This document shows, one piece after another, positions 25,584 to 33,938 of a stretch of DNA of 64,000 nt. Position 1 is the first letter of the stretch; each line of letters starts with the position of its first letter. Source of the DNA: Streptomyces sp. F63. Its GTDB lineage: Bacteria > Actinomycetota > Actinomycetes > Streptomycetales > Streptomycetaceae. The stretch is from positions 124,001 to 188,000 of the forward strand of contig NZ_JAGPXX010000007.1 of the NCBI RefSeq assembly GCF_018070345.1, given 5' to 3'. Below the pieces are notes generated by a model. The model worked only from the letters and a program-made list of their open reading frames with translations, had not been told where the DNA came from and did no database searches. The position numbers and the translations under genes are program-made.

Positions 25584-26662
25584 CGGCGGCAGGCGCGGAC
25601 CGCGGCGCGGAGCGGGGCGGAGAGCCGGGCGCGGGCGCGGGTGTGGGCGCGGGTGTGCTGGACGCATCAGAAGCCTGGCAGCGGTTGTGCGGTGTCCGGA
25701 GTGAGGCGGACGCCGAAGCCGCCGGACTGGTCGCGGACGCGGACGGCCTGCGCCGGTGGCCGCACGCCTCGCCCGGCGCGGCCCTCCTCGCCGAGCGCTA
25801 TCTGCCGCTCTGCCTCGCCGGTCCCCGCTTCACCTTCGCGCAACTGGGGCAGAGCCTGGACGGGTTCATCGCCAGCCGCACCGGCGACGCCGACTACGTC
25901 ACCGGCGAGGAGGACCGCGCCCACCTGCACCGCCTGCGCGCGCTCGCCGACGCCGTGGTCGTCGGCGCCGGCACCGCCGCCGCGGACGATCCCCGGCTGA
26001 CGGTCCGCGCCTGCGCGGGCCGCAACCCGGTGCGCGTCGTCCTCGACCCGCACCGCCGCGTGCCACCGGGGCTCCGGGTGTTCACCGACGGCGAGGCGCC
26101 CACCCTGTGGGTGGTGGGCGGCGACGGGGAGCACGGGGAGTACGGGGGGCACGGGGAGCACGGCCATCCCGGCGGCGGCGGCCAAGTGGATGTGCTCGTC
26201 CTCCCCGACAGCGCCGCGTTCGCCCCCCGCCGCCTGGTGCACGAGCTGGCGCGGCGCGGGCTCGGCCGTGTCCTGGTCGAGGGCGGCGGCGTCACCGTGT
26301 CGCGGTTCCTCCACGAGCGCGCGCTGCACCGGCTCTATGTGACCGTGGCGCCGGTCCTGCTCGGCGACGGCGTCCCCGGTCTCCGCTTCACCGGCCCGGA
26401 ACTGATGCGCGACGCGCTCCGCCCGCCGGTCCGGCGCGCCGTCCTCGGCGAGGACACGCTCTTCGAACTCGACCTGCGGGCGCCGCAGTCCGGCCAGCCA
26501 CTGGGCCAGCAGCACTCCGACACCGGGCAGGCTCGCGGCGAAGGACAGCAGCCCGTAGACGACGGCGACCGTCAGGCCCTGGGCGGCGCCCAGACCCGCG
26601 GCACCGAACGCCCATGCGGTGGCGCCCTCACGGGGACCCCAGCCCGCGACGTTCAGCGGTAG
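25580..26662 (+). CDS. RibD C-terminal-type reductase, missing normal stop
   Basis: 360 aa as an open frame. Residues about 75-300 match the RibD_C/dihydrofolate-reductase-like domain: FTFAQLGQSLDGFIAS, ADAVVVGAGTAAADDPRLTVR, RVLVEGGGVTVSRFL. The N-terminal 50 residues are Ala/Gly-rich. A GEHGEYGGHGEHGHPGGGG insertion occurs near 182-200. Homology ends at about FELDLR (near 26490). The remaining 57 residues are antisense to the convergent flippase gene, because no stop codon occurs where expected. RibD_C enzymes reduce the ribose of a pyrimidine nucleotide to ribitol with NADPH, consistent with acting after the cyclohydrolase and deformylase. Confidence 0.75.
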   Translation: MTAAGADRGAERGGEPGAGAGVGAGVLDASEAWQRLCGVRSEADAEAAGLVADADGLRRWPHASPGAALLAERYLPLCLAGPRFTFAQLGQSLDGFIASRTGDADYVTGEEDRAHLHRLRALADAVVVGAGTAAADDPRLTVRACAGRNPVRVVLDPHRRVPPGLRVFTDGEAPTLWVVGGDGEHGEYGGHGEHGHPGGGGQVDVLVLPDSAAFAPRRLVHELARRGLGRVLVEGGGVTVSRFLHERALHRLYVTVAPVLLGDGVPGLRFTGPELMRDALRPPVRRAVLGEDTLFELDLRAPQSGQPLGQQHSDTGQARGEGQQPVDDGDRQALGGAQTRGTERPCGGALTGTPARDVQR

Positions 26663-27511
26663 CGCCATCGCGAGCAGCGCCAGCACCATCAGGGGCAGCA
26701 GCTCGGCCGCCGGGGCCGTCGCCCCGGCGGCCCGGGCGGCCAGCAGGAACATGCCCAGATACCCGGCCAGGACGACGGCCGACGAGACCACCACACCCGG
26801 CCAGCTGCGGCGGCTCAGCAGTCCGAGCCGCGCCTCCGTCAGCGTGGTGCGCAGGGCACGGCCCCAGCGCGAGCCGCCGGCCCGCGCCCCGCCGCCGGCG
26901 AGCGTCCCGCCGGACGCCGCACCCGCACCCGCCCCCGCGTCCGCGTCCGCCGTGCCGCCCGGCCGGAGCCGGCGCCGGAGGACGACCGGCACGATCACCG
27001 CTCCGGCCACGCAGAGCGTCAGCACGGCTTCCGGCGCCGTGACCACGCGCCAGGCGGACCGGCCTGCCTCGGCCAGGGCCGCGGACGGCTGCGCGATCAG
27101 CAGCGCCACGCCCACCGCCACCAGCACGCCCTGCCCCGCGCACCGTTCGAGGACGACCGCGCGGACGCCCCGGCCGACGTCGCCGGAGCTCCGCCCGTGC
27201 CGCACCGCGCGGTGCACGTCGCCCAGGACCCCGCCGGGCAGCGCGGCGTTGAGGAACAGCGAGCGGTAGTAGTCGGCGACCGCGTGGCCCAGCCGCAGCC
27301 GGATGCCCAGGCCCCGGGCCACCAGACACCAGCGCCAGGCACTGAACACGGTGGTCAGCAGGCCCAGGCCGAGCGCGGCCAGCAGCGTCGTGCCGTCCAG
27401 CCGGCGCAGCCCGTCCAGGAAGGCGCCGGTGCCCAGCTGCCACAGCAGGACGGCCAGGATGGCCAGTCCGCCGATCATGCCGAGGCGGCCCCGGACCGCG
27501 CGGGGGATCAC
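25667..27511 (-). CDS. Flippase-like membrane protein (UPF0104), missing normal stop
   Basis: The conserved part runs from the GTG at 27511 to about 26490 (some 340 aa): MIGGLAILAVLLWQLG, then a lysylphosphatidylglycerol-synthase-TM/YbhN-like fold of about eight hydrophobic segments with AWRWCLVARGLG, PGGVLGDVHRAV and PLNVAGWGPREGATAWAF. Such proteins move or modify lipid-linked substrates. After AQWLAGLRRPQ the frame continues open to 25667 through sequence antisense to the RibD-like gene, so the formal 614-aa ORF is mostly artefact at its end. The start overlaps the methyltransferase stop (GTGA), so it belongs to the leftward biosynthetic operon. Confidence 0.65.
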   Translation of the reverse strand: MIPRAVRGRLGMIGGLAILAVLLWQLGTGAFLDGLRRLDGTTLLAALGLGLLTTVFSAWRWCLVARGLGIRLRLGHAVADYYRSLFLNAALPGGVLGDVHRAVRHGRSSGDVGRGVRAVVLERCAGQGVLVAVGVALLIAQPSAALAEAGRSAWRVVTAPEAVLTLCVAGAVIVPVVLRRRLRPGGTADADAGAGAGAASGGTLAGGGARAGGSRWGRALRTTLTEARLGLLSRRSWPGVVVSSAVVLAGYLGMFLLAARAAGATAPAAELLPLMVLALLAMALPLNVAGWGPREGATAWAFGAAGLGAAQGLTVAVVYGLLSFAASLPGVGVLLAQWLAGLRRPQVEFEERVLAEDGAPDRRAERVAHQFRAGEAETGDAVAEQDRRHGHIEPVQRALVEEPRHGDAAALDQDTAEPAPRQLVHQAAGGERGAVGEDEHIHLAAAAGMAVLPVPPVLPVLPVAAHHPQGGRLAVGEHPEPRWHAAVRVEDDAHRVAARAGADRQPGIVRGGGAGADDHGVGERAQAVQVGAVLLAGDVVGVAGAAGDEPVQALPQLREGEAGTGEAERQIALGEEGRAGRGVRPPAQAVRVRDQSGGFGVRLTPDTAQPLPGF

Positions 27512-28620
27512 GGCGTGCCGCCCGTCGGCGGGGCGGGGAGCGCCAGCAGATCGCCGTGGTGGACGACGGCCCGGAGACCGTCCGCCGCGCACAGCTCCAG
27601 CCGGTCCCGCAGATACGTATCGGCGGACTCCGCGAGCTCCGGGCGCTGTTCGACGGCCGCGCCGACCCAGCCGCGCAGCCACTCCGCCGCCAGCGCGGCA
27701 CCGTAGCCGCCGGGACCCAGCCGCCACGGGCTGGCCTCGGTGCGCACGGTCAGGCCGTGGCGCGTGAAGGCGTCGGCGGCCTCCGCGACGGCGTCGGGGC
27801 CGAGGAGCCGGCGGCCGTCCACGGCGCGGCGCTGATGGGCGTTGAACGCCTCGGTGATCCGCTGGTCCAGCGGGTCGGCCGGGGTGAGCTCGACGCGCCC
27901 GGCGACCGACAGCACCAGCAGCGCCGGGCAGCCGGCGGCGGCACAGGCCGCGGCGAGCGCGTCCAGCTCCTCGCGGGTCAGCAGGTCGAGCAGGGCGGAG
28001 GCGGTGACGAGCGCGGTGCCCGCGAGGACATCGGCGGTCAGCAGGGTGGCGTCACCCTGCCGGGTCTCGACCGTGACGGGACTGCCGTCGGCGGCCGTGC
28101 GCGGCATCCGCGCGGCGGCCAGCTCCAGCAGCTCCGGGTCGTGGTCGTGGAGGATCCAGTGCTGCGGGCCGGGCAGCCGGGGGGCGAGCCAGCGGCTCAT
28201 GGAGCCGGTGCCGCAGCCGAGGTCGCGGATCACCACGGGGGCGCCCGGCCCCGGGCCGGCGCCCGGCCCCGGGCCGGCGCCCGGCCCCGGCTGCCCATCC
28301 TGCTCCGGCCGTCCGGACCGGCCCCGGTCCCGGTCTCCGTCCCAGTACCGGCGCAGCGGGACGAGGAGTTGCTGGGCCCGTGCGGCGGCATCGGCGCCCT
28401 CCCGCAGGGCCAGCCATTCCGGGGCGTAGCGGGGTGTGCAGTCCCCGTCCCCGTCCCCGTCCCCGTCCCCGTGCCCGGTGCCGGGCCCGGCACCGTCCAG
28501 GCTTCCGTTGCCGGTGGGGCCCGCCGGCGCCGTGTCAGCGGCTGCTGTCGTGTCAGCAGTCGTGTCAGCGGCCGTGGTTTCGCGCACGCTCTCCGTCTCC
28601 GTCTCCGTCTCAGCAGGCAT
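27508..28620 (-). CDS. Class I SAM-dependent methyltransferase
   Basis: 370 aa from the ATG at 28620. The SAM-binding motif I is VVIRDLGCGTGSMSRWLAPRL (about 140-160), followed by the acidic ILHDHDPE. The N-terminus and linker carry simple repeats: TETETES, DTTADTTAAADTA, GDGDGDGDGDGD and GPGAGPGPGAGPGPGA, the last just before motif I. These are DNA-level tandem expansions. It overlaps its neighbours on both sides (11 bases with the glycosyltransferase, GTGA with the flippase). Substrate unknown; presumably the pterin/pyrimidine product of the cluster. Confidence 0.85.
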   Translation of the reverse strand: MPAETETETESVRETTAADTTADTTAAADTAPAGPTGNGSLDGAGPGTGHGDGDGDGDGDCTPRYAPEWLALREGADAAARAQQLLVPLRRYWDGDRDRGRSGRPEQDGQPGPGAGPGPGAGPGPGAPVVIRDLGCGTGSMSRWLAPRLPGPQHWILHDHDPELLELAAARMPRTAADGSPVTVETRQGDATLLTADVLAGTALVTASALLDLLTREELDALAAACAAAGCPALLVLSVAGRVELTPADPLDQRITEAFNAHQRRAVDGRRLLGPDAVAEAADAFTRHGLTVRTEASPWRLGPGGYGAALAAEWLRGWVGAAVEQRPELAESADTYLRDRLELCAADGLRAVVHHGDLLALPAPPTGGTP

Positions 28621-29866
28621 GGACCCTCCGGGGTTCCGTGCGGAGCCGGAGCTCCTCCAGCACCGCGGCCAGACTGCGCGCGGTCGTCTCCCACCCGGCC
28701 AGCGCGGTGCGCCGGCGTCGCGCGGCTCTCCGCCACCGGTCGCGCACATCCGGCTCGGAGAGCCAGCGCCGCAGGGCGGCCGTGAGCACCGCGGGTTCGT
28801 CCGGCGGGACGAGAGCGCCCGGCCGGCAGCCGTCGGGCGTGTGGCCGACGGCCTCCGGCACGCCGCCGACGGCCGTCGCCAGGACGGGCACACCGCGCCC
28901 GAGCGCCTCGGTCACCGCCATGCCGTACGTCTCGGCGTACGAGGTCAGGACGAACAGGTCGGCGGCGGCGTACCGCGCGTTCAGCGCGGCGCCGGTGCGG
29001 GGGCCGGTGAGCCGCACCCGGCTGCCGAGGCCGAGGTCGGCGATCAGCTCCCGGAGCCGGGCCACATAGCCGGGGTCGTGGTCCAGGCCGCCGACGAGTT
29101 CGCAGCTCCACGGCAGGTCGGTGACACCGGCCAGGGCCTCGACCAGCCGGTGCTGCCCCTTGCGCGGGGTCACCGAGGCCACGCAGAGCAGGCGCGGGGC
29201 GCTCGCCTCCGCGGCGCTCCCGGCGCTCCCGGTGCTCCCTGCGCCCCCGTCACGCCCGGCCTTCCCGGCCTTCCCGGCCTTCCCGGCCTTCCCGGCCTTC
29301 CCGGCCTTCCCGGCCCGCCGGCCGTCGTCCGTGCCCGGCGCCAGGGGAGCGATGTCCGCCCCGGGCGCGGCGGCGTGCACGCGGGCGGGCGCGAGCCCGT
29401 GCTGCTCCACCAGCCTGCGGGCGGCCCACTCGCTGGTGGCGACGACGGCGGACACGGCCCGCAGGGTCTCCCGCTCCCCGGCGTCCAGGGCGGCGGCCGT
29501 CTCCGGGGCGAGCCCGGTCTCGTCGCCCAGCGGAAGGTGCAGCAGCACCGCCAGGCGCAGCCGTTCGGCCTCCGGGACGACGATCTCGGGCACGGCGCAG
29601 GCCACCAGCCCGTCCAGCAGGACGAGGCCGCCGTCCGCCTGTTCCCGCAGCAACCGGGCGAGTCCGGCGCGCGCGCCGGGGCCCGGCCGGGGCCAGCCGC
29701 CGTCGACGGCCCGGGGGTGCACCTGCCAGCCGAGGCGGGGCAGATCGCGGCAGATCCGGAGGTCGTAGACGTTGCCCCCGCTCGGCGCGGAGGAGTCGGC
29801 CACGCCTCCGGGCATCACCACGTGGACCGAGCGCGCGGGCAGCGTGGCGGTGGCGGCCCCGTTCAC
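28610..29866 (-). CDS. Glycosyltransferase family 4 (GT-B)
   Basis: 418 aa, GTG start at 29866. GT-B fold: N-terminal acceptor domain with [25 protein letters not shown], and C-terminal nucleotide-sugar domain with [45 protein letters not shown] (the EX7E-type donor motif) and GG-rich loop. A linker between the domains contains six GKA repeats encoded by a 9-base tandem repeat at 29261-29314. It overlaps the PTPS-homolog gene (GTGA). Likely adds a sugar to the cluster's product; sugar unknown. Confidence 0.88.
   Translation of the reverse strand: MNGAATATLPARSVHVVMPGGVADSSAPSGGNVYDLRICRDLPRLGWQVHPRAVDGGWPRPGPGARAGLARLLREQADGGLVLLDGLVACAVPEIVVPEAERLRLAVLLHLPLGDETGLAPETAAALDAGERETLRAVSAVVATSEWAARRLVEQHGLAPARVHAAAPGADIAPLAPGTDDGRRAGKAGKAGKAGKAGKAGKAGRDGGAGSTGSAGSAAEASAPRLLCVASVTPRKGQHRLVEALAGVTDLPWSCELVGGLDHDPGYVARLRELIADLGLGSRVRLTGPRTGAALNARYAAADLFVLTSYAETYGMAVTEALGRGVPVLATAVGGVPEAVGHTPDGCRPGALVPPDEPAVLTAALRRWLSEPDVRDRWRRAARRRRTALAGWETTARSLAAVLEELRLRTEPRRVHAC
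29261..29314. repeat. 9-base tandem repeat inside the glycosyltransferase gene
   Basis: Six copies of CTTCCCGGC on the plus strand, encoding Gly-Lys-Ala repeats in the interdomain linker on the minus strand. The frame is kept because the unit is a multiple of three, so copy number can vary without breaking the gene. Confidence 0.9.
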
Positions 29867-30261
29867 AGCGCACGCTCGTAACTCGCCCAGGCGATATGGG
29901 ATTCATGGAGGGTGACGGAGATGCCGCTCAGGCCGCGGGCGCCCTCGCCGAGGGCCCCGGCGTGCACCTTGGCGGCCAGCCGGTCGGCGATGACCTTGGC
30001 CAGGAACTCCGTGGAGGTGTTGACACCGGTGAACTCGGGCACCTCGTCGAGATTGCGGTAGTTGAACTCCCCGACGACGGCGTTCAGTTCGCGGGTGGCC
30101 AGGCCGATGTCGACGACGATGTTGTCGGCGTCCAGGTCGGTACGGCGGAAGGTGGCGTCCACGAGGAACGTCGCTCCGTGCAGACGCTGGGCGGGTCCGA
30201 AGACCTCGCCGCGGAAGCTGTGAGCGACCATCAGGTGCTCACGGACGGTGACGCTGAACAA
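29863..30261 (-). CDS. 6-pyruvoyltetrahydropterin synthase/QueD homolog
   Basis: 132 aa from a TTG at 30261, chosen because a strong GGAGG lies 7 bases upstream and longer forms lack homology. T-fold layout: [66 protein letters not shown], and [11 protein letters not shown]. Two zinc-ligand His are present (H14, H28), but the third position of the usual HGH motif is Ala (A30). Similar to the SCO6650-type protein of Streptomyces coelicolor that sits in the same gene neighbourhood. It may therefore catalyse something other than pterin or queuosine chemistry. Confidence 0.85.
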   Translation of the reverse strand: MFSVTVREHLMVAHSFRGEVFGPAQRLHGATFLVDATFRRTDLDADNIVVDIGLATRELNAVVGEFNYRNLDEVPEFTGVNTSTEFLAKVIADRLAAKVHAGALGEGARGLSGISVTLHESHIAWASYERAL

Positions 30262-30458
30262 CGACCGACCTCCAGGTCCTCGGGGCTGTGCGGCCCGCTG
30301 CCGGGCTGTGCCATGCAGTACGGCCGGAGCGTAACTCCTGTTCAAAGCCGGGGACGAGGAGAATGCGGCCGTCACCGCACGGCGGCGGCGACGCCGCGCG
30401 GCGACGGCGACGGTGACGCCGGGCGCCCCGCGCGCGAGGGCGCGCGGGCGGTTGCACG

Positions 30459-30514
30459 GCGCGGCTCACACGGGACGGTTCACGCGGGACGCTTCACGCC
30501 GGACGGTTCACGCG
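30459..30514. repeat. 14-base tandem iterons upstream of the PTPS homolog
   Basis: Three consecutive 14-base units: GGACGGTTCACGCG (30473-30486), GGACGCTTCACGCC (30487-30500) and GGACGGTTCACGCG (30501-30514). A weaker fourth copy (10 of 14 matches) lies at 30459-30472. The rightmost unit covers the stop codon of the dehydrogenase gene. They lie about 200 bases upstream of the leftward PTPS homolog start. Exact-length direct repeats in a promoter region are typical of regulator binding sites, though chance expansion is possible. Confidence 0.65.
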
Positions 30515-31491
30515 GGCGTGTCGTACCGGACGCGGTGGCACAGCCCCGGCAGCTCACCGGACGCGATGCGCGCGAGCGTGGACGGCAGGTCCTCGAAGGC
30601 GCATTCGCCGGAGACGAGGGCGTCGAGGGCCGGGTCGGCGAGGAGGTCGAGCGAGAGGGCGAGCCGGTCGGCGTAGGTGCGGCGGGAGGCGCGGGCGGGC
30701 GAGACCGTCCCCACCTGGCTGCCGCGCAGCACCAGCCGGCGGGAGTGGAACGCCTCGCCGAGCGGCAGGGCGACCCGCCGGTCGCCGTACCAGCTGAGCT
30801 CCAGCACCGTGCCCTCCGGGGCGAGGAGTTCCAGGGCGCGCGTCAGCCCGGCCTCGCTGGCGCTGGCGTGGACGACGAGATCACAGTCGCCCAGGGCGTC
30901 CCCGGGGAGGGCGAACCCGGTGCCCAGCGCTTCGGCGACGGCGGCGCGCGACGGATCGGCGTCCACCAACTGGACGCGGACGCCCGGGAAACGGGCGAGC
31001 AGGGCGGCGACGGAGCAGCCGACCATACCGGCCCCGATGACGGCGATCCGGTCGCCGACCAGCGGTGCCGCGTCCCACAGGGCGTTCACCGCCGTCTCCA
31101 CCGTGCCGGCCAGCACGGCGCGGGCGGCGGGGACCGTGTCCGGCACCGGGGTCACGGCGCTCGCCGGGACGACGTACCGGCTCTGGTGCGGGTAGAGGCA
31201 GAACACCGTCCGGCCGAGGAGGCGCTCCGGCCCCTCCTCGACGAGGCCGACGCTGAGATAGCCGTACTTGACGGGCCCGGGGAACTCGCCCTCCTGGAAC
31301 GGTGCCCGCATCGCGGTGTGCTGGCTCTCCGGCACACCGCCGCGGAAGACCAGGCTCTCCGTGCCGCGGCTGACGCCCGAGTAGAGGGCCCGCACGACGA
31401 CATCACCGCGGCCCGGCTCGGGCAGGGGGACGTCCCGTATCTCCCCGTGGCCGGGCGAGTTGAGCCAGAAGGCGCGGGCGGTGCGCGGCAT
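30508..31491 (-). CDS. Zinc-type alcohol dehydrogenase-like oxidoreductase
   Basis: 327 aa from the ATG at 31491 (AGGAGG upstream). MDR superfamily: GroES-like N-terminal part with [20 protein letters not shown] and a nucleotide-binding segment [21 protein letters not shown]. The canonical catalytic zinc residues Cys-His-Cys are not obvious: SGVSRGTE stands where a GICGTD-like motif is usual. Zinc independence or altered chemistry is therefore likely. Its family members recur beside PTPS homologs in Streptomyces. Divergent from the CDP-alcohol phosphatidyltransferase. Confidence 0.82.
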   Translation of the reverse strand: MPRTARAFWLNSPGHGEIRDVPLPEPGRGDVVVRALYSGVSRGTESLVFRGGVPESQHTAMRAPFQEGEFPGPVKYGYLSVGLVEEGPERLLGRTVFCLYPHQSRYVVPASAVTPVPDTVPAARAVLAGTVETAVNALWDAAPLVGDRIAVIGAGMVGCSVAALLARFPGVRVQLVDADPSRAAVAEALGTGFALPGDALGDCDLVVHASASEAGLTRALELLAPEGTVLELSWYGDRRVALPLGEAFHSRRLVLRGSQVGTVSPARASRRTYADRLALSLDLLADPALDALVSGECAFEDLPSTLARIASGELPGLCHRVRYDTPA

Positions 31492-31642
31492 CGGCGTCCT
31501 CCTGCTGAACGCTGGGGGTTCGGCTCACGTTGTTAAACGCGAGGCCGCACACGGTACGCGGCCGCCCCGACTCTGCCACAGGGTCATACCCGGGCGACCC
31601 GGCCGCGGCGGTCACGGACACAGTGGGTACGGCAAACCAGCA

Positions 31643-31669
31643 GATACAGCGGATACAGCGGATACAGCG
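31643..31669. repeat. GATACAGCG triple repeat in 5' leader
   Basis: Three exact 9-base copies of GATACAGCG, ending one base before the GGAGG ribosome-binding site of the phosphatidyltransferase gene. Possible leader element or simple slippage. Confidence 0.8.
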
Positions 31670-31681
31670 GGAGGATGCGCG

Positions 31682-32509
31682 GTGGCCCTGAGCGACCTTT
31701 GCGAGACGAGGCTCTTGCGCCAGGAGACGACCGCGGGGGCGGGCGCGCAGATCCTTCTGCTGGTCCTCCTCGACACGGCCGTCGGACTGGGGCTCGCGGG
31801 CTGGCTGGCGGGCCTCGCCGTCACAGCCGGCACCTGGGTCCTGCTCACCCGCGCCCTGCACCGGTCCTGGCCGCCGAGGCCCTTCGGCCCGGCCAACGCC
31901 GTCACCCTGGCCCGTACGACGCTCGTCGGGGGCGTCACCGCCCTCGTCGCCGACGCCTTCACCGGGCCGGTCCCGGTGGCCGCGCTCGTCGTGCTGACGG
32001 CGGTCGCGCTGAGCCTGGACGCGGTGGACGGGCAGGTGGCCCGGCGCACGGGGACGGCCTCGCCCCTCGGGGCGCGTTTCGACATGGAGGTCGACGCCTT
32101 CCTGATCCTGGTGCTCAGCCTCTACGACGCCATGGCGCTGGGCGGCTGGGTCCTGCTGATCGGCGCCATGCGCTACGGCTTCGTCGCCGCGGCGCGGGCC
32201 ATGCCGTGGCTGAACGGGCCGCTGCCGCCGAGCATGGCCCGCAAGACGGTGGCCGCGCTGCAGGGCGTACTGCTGCTCGCGGCGGCCTCCGGACTCCTTC
32301 CGTACGCGGCCGCGTACGGAACGGTGCTGGGGGCGCTGGCGCTGCTCGTGTGGTCCTTCGGCCGGGACATCGGCACGCTGTGGCGGTTCCGGGTCCGCGA
32401 GGGCGACGCCCCGGTCGGGGAGAACGGCGGCGGCGCGGCGGCGAGGGGCAGGGCCCGCAGCGGCGCCCGGCCCGTGGCCGTACGGGGCGCGGCGGCGGAG
32501 AGCGTCTGA
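31682..32509 (+). CDS. CDP-alcohol phosphatidyltransferase family protein
   Basis: 275 aa from the GTG at 31682 (GGAGG 7 bases upstream). The full family signature D-x2-D-G-x2-A-R-x8-G-x3-D-x3-D is present in DAVDGQVARR...PLGARFDMEVD, with about six hydrophobic segments. These enzymes join a CDP-linked group to an alcohol, making phospholipid head groups or inositol phosphates. It lies at the right end of the pterin-like cluster and is divergent from the dehydrogenase. Together with the flippase-like protein it suggests a membrane-linked end product. Confidence 0.88.
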   Translation: MALSDLCETRLLRQETTAGAGAQILLLVLLDTAVGLGLAGWLAGLAVTAGTWVLLTRALHRSWPPRPFGPANAVTLARTTLVGGVTALVADAFTGPVPVAALVVLTAVALSLDAVDGQVARRTGTASPLGARFDMEVDAFLILVLSLYDAMALGGWVLLIGAMRYGFVAAARAMPWLNGPLPPSMARKTVAALQGVLLLAAASGLLPYAAAYGTVLGALALLVWSFGRDIGTLWRFRVREGDAPVGENGGGAAARGRARSGARPVAVRGAAAESV

Positions 32510-32625
32510 GACCGGATTCACCGGGTTGTGATCTTCCGAGGTCAGGGCTGTAGCGGCGGATGTCCGCCATGACGCGGTAGTGGCCGCATCGTTGCGCCGA
32601 CTGCCGAGCCGGGTGGAGGGGAAAG

Positions 32626-33846
32626 TCAGTACGTGATGACCAGACGGACGGATGGCTTGTCGATGACGTGTCCGCCGACCAGCCCCTCGTCGGGCGTTCC
32701 TGTCGGATAGGCGATGACCGACGGCGGCTGGGTGCGGTCGTCGTTCCAGGCGCGCAGCTGTACCCCGAGTCGCTCGGCCAGTTCCTGGCCGGCCGGCCCG
32801 TACCCGGCGGCGCCCAGCCGATACCGCTTGCTGCCCTGAACGTCCACCGGTTCGAGAACCAGGTACGCCAGGGAGTCGCCTTTGACCAGGGCAGGGCTCA
32901 GTGCGGGGATGGCCGGGCGATGGAGGCCGGCGGCGCCGGCGAAGGCCTCGGGGCGGACGGTGATGCGGCAGGTCGCCGGGTCCACGGCGCTGAGGCGGAG
33001 CCAGATCCCGTCGAGCGGTTCGTCCGGTGCGACGGCGGCATTGGTCCACAGGAGGTGTTCCTTCGCCTCGGCCAGGCTTTTGCGCAGGCTGGGCGCATGG
33101 ATGGGCTGGTCGGCGTCCCAGTACAGCTTGACCAGGTGGTCCTCGTCGACGTAGCCCTCACGCTCGCCGTCCTGGCCGATCATCGGCAGGAAGCCGCACG
33201 TGGCCAGGGACTCCGAGCGCAGGCGGTCGGCTTCGCGGACGAAGGCGATGCTGCGGGTCAGGCCGCGCCAGCGCAGCGGAAGCACCAGGCGGCCACCGAT
33301 GGCCAACTGATCCCACCACGGTGCGGGCAGGTCCCAGACGCCGACGGTGGCGATCAGCCGGTCGAACGGTGCGTATTCGGGGGCTCCGAGGGCGCCGTCG
33401 CGGGTGAGGACCCGCACGTCGCTGAAGCCGGTCGCGTCGAGCCGCTGCCGTGCGTGGGCGGCGACGTCCTCGTGGTAGTCCAGCGTGGTGACGTTCCCGG
33501 TCGGGCCGGTGAGGTGTCGCATGAGCGCGGCGTTGTAGCCGGTGCCCGCGCCGGCTTCCAGGATGTTGTCGCCCGGCTGGATGCCCAGCTGGGCGAGCAT
33601 GAAGAAGACAACGTCGGGTTGTGAGGCGCAGCTGAGGGGCAGGGCGTCGGGGTCCGGGTTGTCCTTGATCGTTACGGCCTGGTTGGCGTAGGCCAGTTCC
33701 AGGGATGTCTGGGGAATGAAGTCGTGCCGGGGGACCGTGCGCATCGCGTCCTCGACCCGGGCGTCGTAGAGGCCGGGGAGGCCGGCCTTCACGATCCGGT
33801 CGACCAGGCGGTTGCGCACTTCCTGCGGAGTGCTGTGCTCAGTCAT
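32626..33846 (-). CDS. FxLD lanthipeptide methyltransferase (PIMT-like)
   Basis: 406 aa from the ATG at 33846 (GGAAGGA upstream). The N-terminal half is a protein-L-isoaspartate O-methyltransferase domain: SCASQPDVVFFMLAQL and SAM motif ILEAGAGTGYNAALMRHL, then TLDYHEDVAAHARQRL. A C-terminal domain of about 180 aa is typical of the FxLD-system enzymes. In studied lanthipeptides such enzymes methylate one core Asp, which then cyclises to succinimide and opens to isoaspartate. The likely target here is Asp46-Gly47 of the precursor at 38212-38394. Last of the leftward lan genes. Confidence 0.9.
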   Translation of the reverse strand: MTEHSTPQEVRNRLVDRIVKAGLPGLYDARVEDAMRTVPRHDFIPQTSLELAYANQAVTIKDNPDPDALPLSCASQPDVVFFMLAQLGIQPGDNILEAGAGTGYNAALMRHLTGPTGNVTTLDYHEDVAAHARQRLDATGFSDVRVLTRDGALGAPEYAPFDRLIATVGVWDLPAPWWDQLAIGGRLVLPLRWRGLTRSIAFVREADRLRSESLATCGFLPMIGQDGEREGYVDEDHLVKLYWDADQPIHAPSLRKSLAEAKEHLLWTNAAVAPDEPLDGIWLRLSAVDPATCRITVRPEAFAGAAGLHRPAIPALSPALVKGDSLAYLVLEPVDVQGSKRYRLGAAGYGPAGQELAERLGVQLRAWNDDRTQPPSVIAYPTGTPDEGLVGGHVIDKPSVRLVITY

Positions 33847-33938
33847 ACATGTCCTTCCGGGAGGCCCCGGCTCGTCCTGGGCGGAGTGCGGGCAGAGCCT
33901 AGCTGCGTCGTGGTGGTGGGAAGTGGTGGTGAATCGGG

